A stretch of 64,000 nucleotides of DNA, taken from Aquilaria yunnanensis (lineage: Eukaryota; Streptophyta; Magnoliopsida; Malvales; Thymelaeaceae). The notes beneath the pieces are model-generated. The model saw only the letters and a program-made list of their open reading frames with translations. It was not told the origin of the DNA and ran no database searches. Below are positions 59,401-64,000 of the stretch, piece after piece (the first letter of the stretch is position 1; every line of letters begins with the position of its first letter). Both the position numbers and the translations under genes were made by a program. The DNA lies in the NCBI GenBank assembly GCA_039654915.1, contig CM077594.1:89542893-89606892 (forward strand). The letters run 5' to 3'.

Positions 59401-62400
59401 TCTTTGATAGATAGAAAAATTTCTAGCATCTCTTCAACAAGATTTCCTACAATGGCAATGTATGAAAAAGTCAGCTCACGTCAGGAAAGAAGAAAGAACT
59501 CACTTTGCCAATTGACTGGAAGAAAGTTCAACAGAAAGAAGTGTAGCAAGTGCACCACCCAAACTATGACCAGTCACATAAGCATTCCACTTCTGTGTGG
59601 CATCTGAAGCTTCATCTCTGTCACACAATGAGACAGGGAAGAATTTTTGCTTAAGTCAACAGAAAATTTAAAATTTTCCCTGGACACAACCGAGTGAAAG
59701 AAAATTTAGAGAAAAATTGGCTTCAGTCATCCCACTTATTACTTCTTCTCTCACAAATCTCTTTGCCTAATCTTCCAATAAAACTCCTTTTGGCTTCCTA
59801 TTGACCACTCCTCCCACTGTGCTACACAATACAGATTCAAACATAAAACTAAATACACGATCCATCCCAAAAAATTGAACTTGTGGTTTTTGTCTAGATG
59901 GTACCAACATATAGTTCTACTACATTTTTCCCACTTTACCATAACATGAAAACTAACCGGGAACCATCATATAGCATACGTGTATATGGAATAAAGGAGT
60001 AAAAGGGAAACTCACACTAAAAATAGTGATGTGGCATAACTTAAATTTCGTGAAAATGAGAAAAAAGGTCATGCTTTGTAAGACAGGCTCTGTTAATGAG
60101 AGACCATAATTTACAAAATATTTTGTCATATGAAAAAATATCTTGACTATAACACAATTAAAGCAAAAGCCATGCATCAAAGGAAAATGAAGAGAAGTAG
60201 CTCTTACGTATAACCAACTGCTAATTTGATGAGGGAGATAATCCGCATTCGAACTGAATCATAGGCACTCAAGAATCCACTATGAACCTACGAAATTAGC
60301 AAGCATGCTAAAACTCTTCTCTAAAACATTTTCAAAAGTGTTCCATTGAAAACAGAAAGCACATGAATGCAGAGAGAAAAATAGAGAAATAGCCAGAGGG
60401 ATTCCAGTAACTACAAATTCATTTACATACTTGGAGTTCCTGCTTGAAGTCACCACCTATCCTCTCTGGATTTAGCCTGCACACAAGGAACAAAACTTAA
60501 CCCAACATAGGTGAAGGTTGAAACTATGACATGGCTTTAGACTTTGAAAGAAAAATAGTTACAATCGTAAGGGAGTGAGGATGAATAAACATACTAGCAT
60601 CTGCTTACAGGAACTAGGAATTTCTTTTTCAACACACACTTCACCTCACTTTGAAAACCACTAAGCCACTGCCTAAAACTTGCATGTTTACTGAAAATTA
60701 AGCCCTAGTGCCAATATAGTCATGAATGAGTTTACAATCAACGAAGAGCTGAACCTTGGCCAATGAATAATGCCCTTGCATAATGTGCTCTCCACACTTA
60801 TGCAATGGTGAAGTGTTGTAATATTTAGGTTTCCGAAAAAAAGAATGATAACATCCAAAAATTAAGTTCAAGTGCTCTACACACTTATGCAATGGTGAAG
60901 CATTGTCATATTTAGGATTCCAAAAAACAGAATGATAACATCCAAAAATTAAAGTTCAAAGTTACTATGAAAAATAACATGGAAGATTACCCTGCAGGAA
61001 CCAGCATTAAATCTGTCAGCAAGTCCTTCCATTTTGCCTGTATGATCAATAAAACAGGTAAATTTGAGCAAAAGTTGACAAGACAAAAATTCATGGCATA
61101 AAAGAGATGGATAAAACTACCTGTTCAGTTCCCCTGAAAGCAACAACAAGCCGCCTCCTTGCTGAATCACGCCAAATTGCTGCCTGTTATTTCATAGAGA
61201 TTGCAATTGACAACGAATCCCATAACTGAAAGAAAGTTACCAGATGAATCATGGATCATAGTAGTTACGATTTTGACAGAGAGAACACTCGCCTGTGTAT
61301 CTGTGGTTGCATTATCCAAAAAACATACTTTCTCAAATTCAGACTTTATGAAACTTGGATGGCCTAGTGAAGTGGAAAGCATGGCCCAAGCCTCCATGGC
61401 ACTTTCTGCTGTTAAAAATAGTGCTCTCATCTCCTCAGCTTTTTTATCATCTAAAACAGAACCATTTTGGGACTGGGGCAGCTTCTCGAGTGCAGGAGAT
61501 CTAGAGAAATCATTCTCCCCTTCTGAAGCAGAGTGTTCTTCCTGTTCATTCTTTTGTCCTCCTTTGTTTAACTCGGAAACTGTGGCCGCCAAAACCATTA
61601 GTGCTCCAAAAACAGAATCAGTTTGCCTCAATAAATCCTGTGTAGCCTTTTTTATATCTGGAAGTGGTGACTGAGAACTTTTGGTTTGTTGGTCACTTTG
61701 TTTATCCTGAGCAAGATTTTGCTCTTCTGGAGTTGCAAGCCCTGATTCTATATATCCTGCTTCTGCCATCTTTTGGGACTGTAAACCAACTTTGTTCAAA
61801 ATGTCCAATCCATCCCACTTTAGTTTCTCAGGAACAGGAAGACCAAGCTTTTGAACAACATTTTGATTTAAGATATAAGAGAAGTCCTTCCAGAAGTCTT
61901 GATCAGATTCCACAGGTTTATTAACTGTTGTCATAGGTTCCACAGCCTGTCCAGATTCCGTTGTAGCTTTCTGTGGGGAAATCTCCCCTAGTCTCTTTTC
62001 ATCACGCTGACTTGTATCATCCGAAGGGACTTCTGAACTAGTTTGTGTTTGCAGAGATATATCTGGCACATCACGATCACTGGATGTCATTTCTTCTTTG
62101 TTCGAGTCCTTATTATAACCCTTAAATAATCGATCCCTCAGTGCATTGACATCATTGAATGACTTTAGCTGGCCAAAAGCATATTCTACAAACTGACGGG
62201 CTGGTACAGTCTCAGACCCAAACAGCTTTCTCAAGGCAGAGTCAAGGCCATATCTCTGAAGAAGTTCTGAAACAAAAGGAACCCTCCACCACTCCTTTTC
62301 TTTGTCAATCTCTTCAAAACTCTTATACTTGATCTGATAGCTCATCATTAGTAGCACATATCAAGAAGAAAACAAGCTTATCTCATGGAATTTATAGGGA

Positions 62401-63795
62401 ACAGGGCAGTATAGTCTACCACAGGGATAAAAATAAGGTGATTTCGTTCTCGTTTGGAAACTAAGCTACTCATAGTTCCTACTCCACGTAGTTGATGTGC
62501 TTTTACACCTTCAAAAGCTCTCCTGTTTCTTTCCCTCCACACATTTCAATGAGTGCAGAATTAATGCCAGCAGCTAAGCTATACACTTCCTATTGTGCTT
62601 CTGAACTTTCAGCCATGAAACACTAACTGTGCAGTTAAACTCCCCTAATGGTTTAATTTTGTTTTTTGGGGCCTTGTCATATTGCAATTGGTTCCTCCTA
62701 AAAGAAACTGATAAGAATTTCTGCACAAAACATAAAAGGAAGCAGGTGTTTAGAAACATGCCAACTGGTAGAGAGGACATTGCCAACCAAGGCAATTTAT
62801 ACAACAAATGGGACTATAGCAGCTAAATTCCCTTGCAAAATTGTAACTGATTTTCAAACGTAACTGACACCTAACGAAAAGCAACAGAAACAAATACCTT
62901 GAATACAGAGGACCCCTTTAACATGGCGGTCACTGAAGCATACTTGTTATACACCCCTTCATCGACATTGAAAAACTATGCGTGAAACAGCTACGTATTT
63001 TGGAGAAAAGAAGTGACAGATGAACCTTAAGAAATACAGAAACATACTTGCAAGCAATTTATAGGACTATTATGCGCCTAATTGATCAAGAACATATGTT
63101 GGAAATTTCAGGTCTCTCACAGCATGAAACATGGATTACCATACAGAAAAAGCAATTAATCTATCAGAAAACAGGCAGACTGAACAGAATTTTCAGCCTC
63201 TGGTTTGTTAATGGAAAAAGAATTTGAAAAGCCTTGTCAGGCAAAAAAAAAACTAAACTAAACTGGAGTGCATTACATGGTTTCAATAACTAAAAGAAAC
63301 CATACGCAAGTTTCAACATCTGGAACTCAAAACACTGAACTAAGTTAAGATACACTTGGAAAATTATCCAACAAACATTCTTTAACTGGGAAAGAAGGAG
63401 GATTCTCATCATGAACTTCTGCAGGCCCCTTCATTTTAGGAAAAAAATGCTATGTAATCATCCAGAGACACCTCTTGGAATTGCAACTATAATCATTAGC
63501 TGTAATCAAAATGTACTTGACTATAATACTATGAGTCACTGTAGAAGAATTCCATGCAAGTATCTGAAACCTGGCAAACAGAAAATGTTCACACAATTCT
63601 GAAATATAATTGCTGGTACATATTATGTGCATGTAAATGCAATCTGGAAGTATATCCACATTCTCTTAACAAATTAGGAGAAATAATTTCACCTTCATAT
63701 TTAAAAATTATAACAACCAGAAAAGCTTACCTCAAGCTGTATCTTTCCACCGCCACCCATCCCTTCCAACTCCACCAGTACCTCATGCAAGTTCC
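56492..63795 (-). CDS. HIL1: Class 3 lipase with C2-type N-terminal part, HIL1-like (5' end beyond window)
   Basis: Probable plastid galactolipid (MGDG) lipase, by resemblance to Arabidopsis HIL1 (At4g13550). Exons: about 63731-63795, 61293-62333, 61121-61183, 60991-61037, 60431-60476, 60208-60287, 59504-59617, 59049-59130, 58103-58228, 57794-57874, 56682-56807 and 56492-56539. Phases agree throughout, giving about 640 codons. The first exon gives HEVLVELEGMGGGGKIQLE, the end of a C2-like domain. The large exon gives the KYKSFEEIDKEKEWWRVPF region and a low-complexity acidic part. Catalytic region: IWRDSARRRLVVAFRGTEQ, KWKDLLTDLMLVPAG, VHSGFLSAYDSVR, the nucleophile elbow VTGHSLGGALATLL, YNFGSPRVGNRRFADVYNE, SWRVVNHRDIIPTVPRLMGY (likely catalytic Asp), then GDVIGEYTPDVLV and a C-terminal helix. 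The transit peptide and most of the C2 domain lie beyond the window. One intron (61184-61292) is GC-AG. Confidence 0.86.
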
Positions 63796-63796
63796 C

Positions 63797-63809
63797 TTTT
63801 TTTTTTTTT

Positions 63810-63842
<33 letters not shown>
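63797..63842 (+). repeat. Homopolymer block T17-A-G28
   Basis: Seventeen T, one A, then 28 G in a row directly beside the first visible lipase exon. On the transcribed strand it reads C28-T-A17 just before the 3' splice site. Homopolymers of this length are rare in plants and may be mis-sequenced. Confidence 0.9.
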
Positions 63843-64000
63843 TTGTGGGGGGGATAGCAAAAAACGTCAGGACAGCCCTACCTTCAAACCTCAAGGATTA
63901 TCTAAGTAGCACACTTTGCTTACCAAAATCATGATTTAAGGTTAATTCCCAAAAACTATTCTAAATGCATTAAAAACATACATCTCATAGTATCTATCCA

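Noticed and set aside
1..64000. tRNA, rRNA or snRNA genes, plastid or mitochondrial insertions
   Set aside because: No cloverleaf with conserved A/B boxes, no rRNA core sequence and no recognisable organelle gene was seen on either strand.

Overview
This is flowering-plant nuclear DNA, probably from a eudicot with a repeat-rich genome; the species cannot be told from sequence alone. The evidence is small exons with GT-AG introns, a class XI myosin, a HIL1-type plastid lipase, AT-rich intergenic DNA and typical plant transposons. I place three intact cellular loci at the two ends of the window. About 49 kb of nested mobile elements and gene relics lies between them.

Left end (1-5750, minus strand): the 5' part of a class XI myosin gene. 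Eleven exons can be followed in one consistent frame, from a start codon that stands alone as the coding part of exon 1, through the P-loop and switch I, to switch II, where the window edge cuts the gene. A large second intron holds an extra open frame followed by AATAAA.

Middle (5.9-54 kb): (a) a complete but dead Mutator-like element, 6965-13005, with terminal inverted repeats and a 9-bp target duplication, holding a GRF zinc-finger gene and a MuDR transposase in convergent orientation; (b) AT-rich DNA with a duplicated coiled-coil exon relic and a ~128-bp tandem repeat; (c) relics of an FKBP62-like gene and a U2AF65-like gene side by side; (d) a ~16.7 kb CACTA element, 22109-38817, with palindromic subterminal arrays and degenerate TNP2 and TNPA-like genes, itself hit by two solo LTRs (each with a perfect 5-bp duplication) and a Ty3/gypsy 3' remnant; (e) a 651-bp hAT-like element with a perfect 8-bp duplication, a second hAT-like end and an (ATT)n array; (f) a gag-only Copia-type element, 42558-47562, with two LTRs, primer-binding site, polypurine tract and target duplication; (g) a Stowaway MITE; (h) a 2.6 kb solo LTR that splits an otherwise open reading frame.

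Right end (55.2-64 kb): an intact two-exon gene for a small coiled-coil protein with an N-myristoylation-like start (plus strand), facing a class 3 lipase gene of the HIL1 type (minus strand). The lipase reads from its C2-linked N-terminal half through GHSLGG to its stop, and one of its introns is of the GC-AG type. Its 5' end lies beyond the window.

No unknown multi-gene system is convincing here. The most unusual items are the chimeric pair of captured gene fragments, the GRF/transposase Mutator element with defined ends, the gag-only retroelement, the open frame split by a solo LTR, and the extra open frame in the myosin intron.
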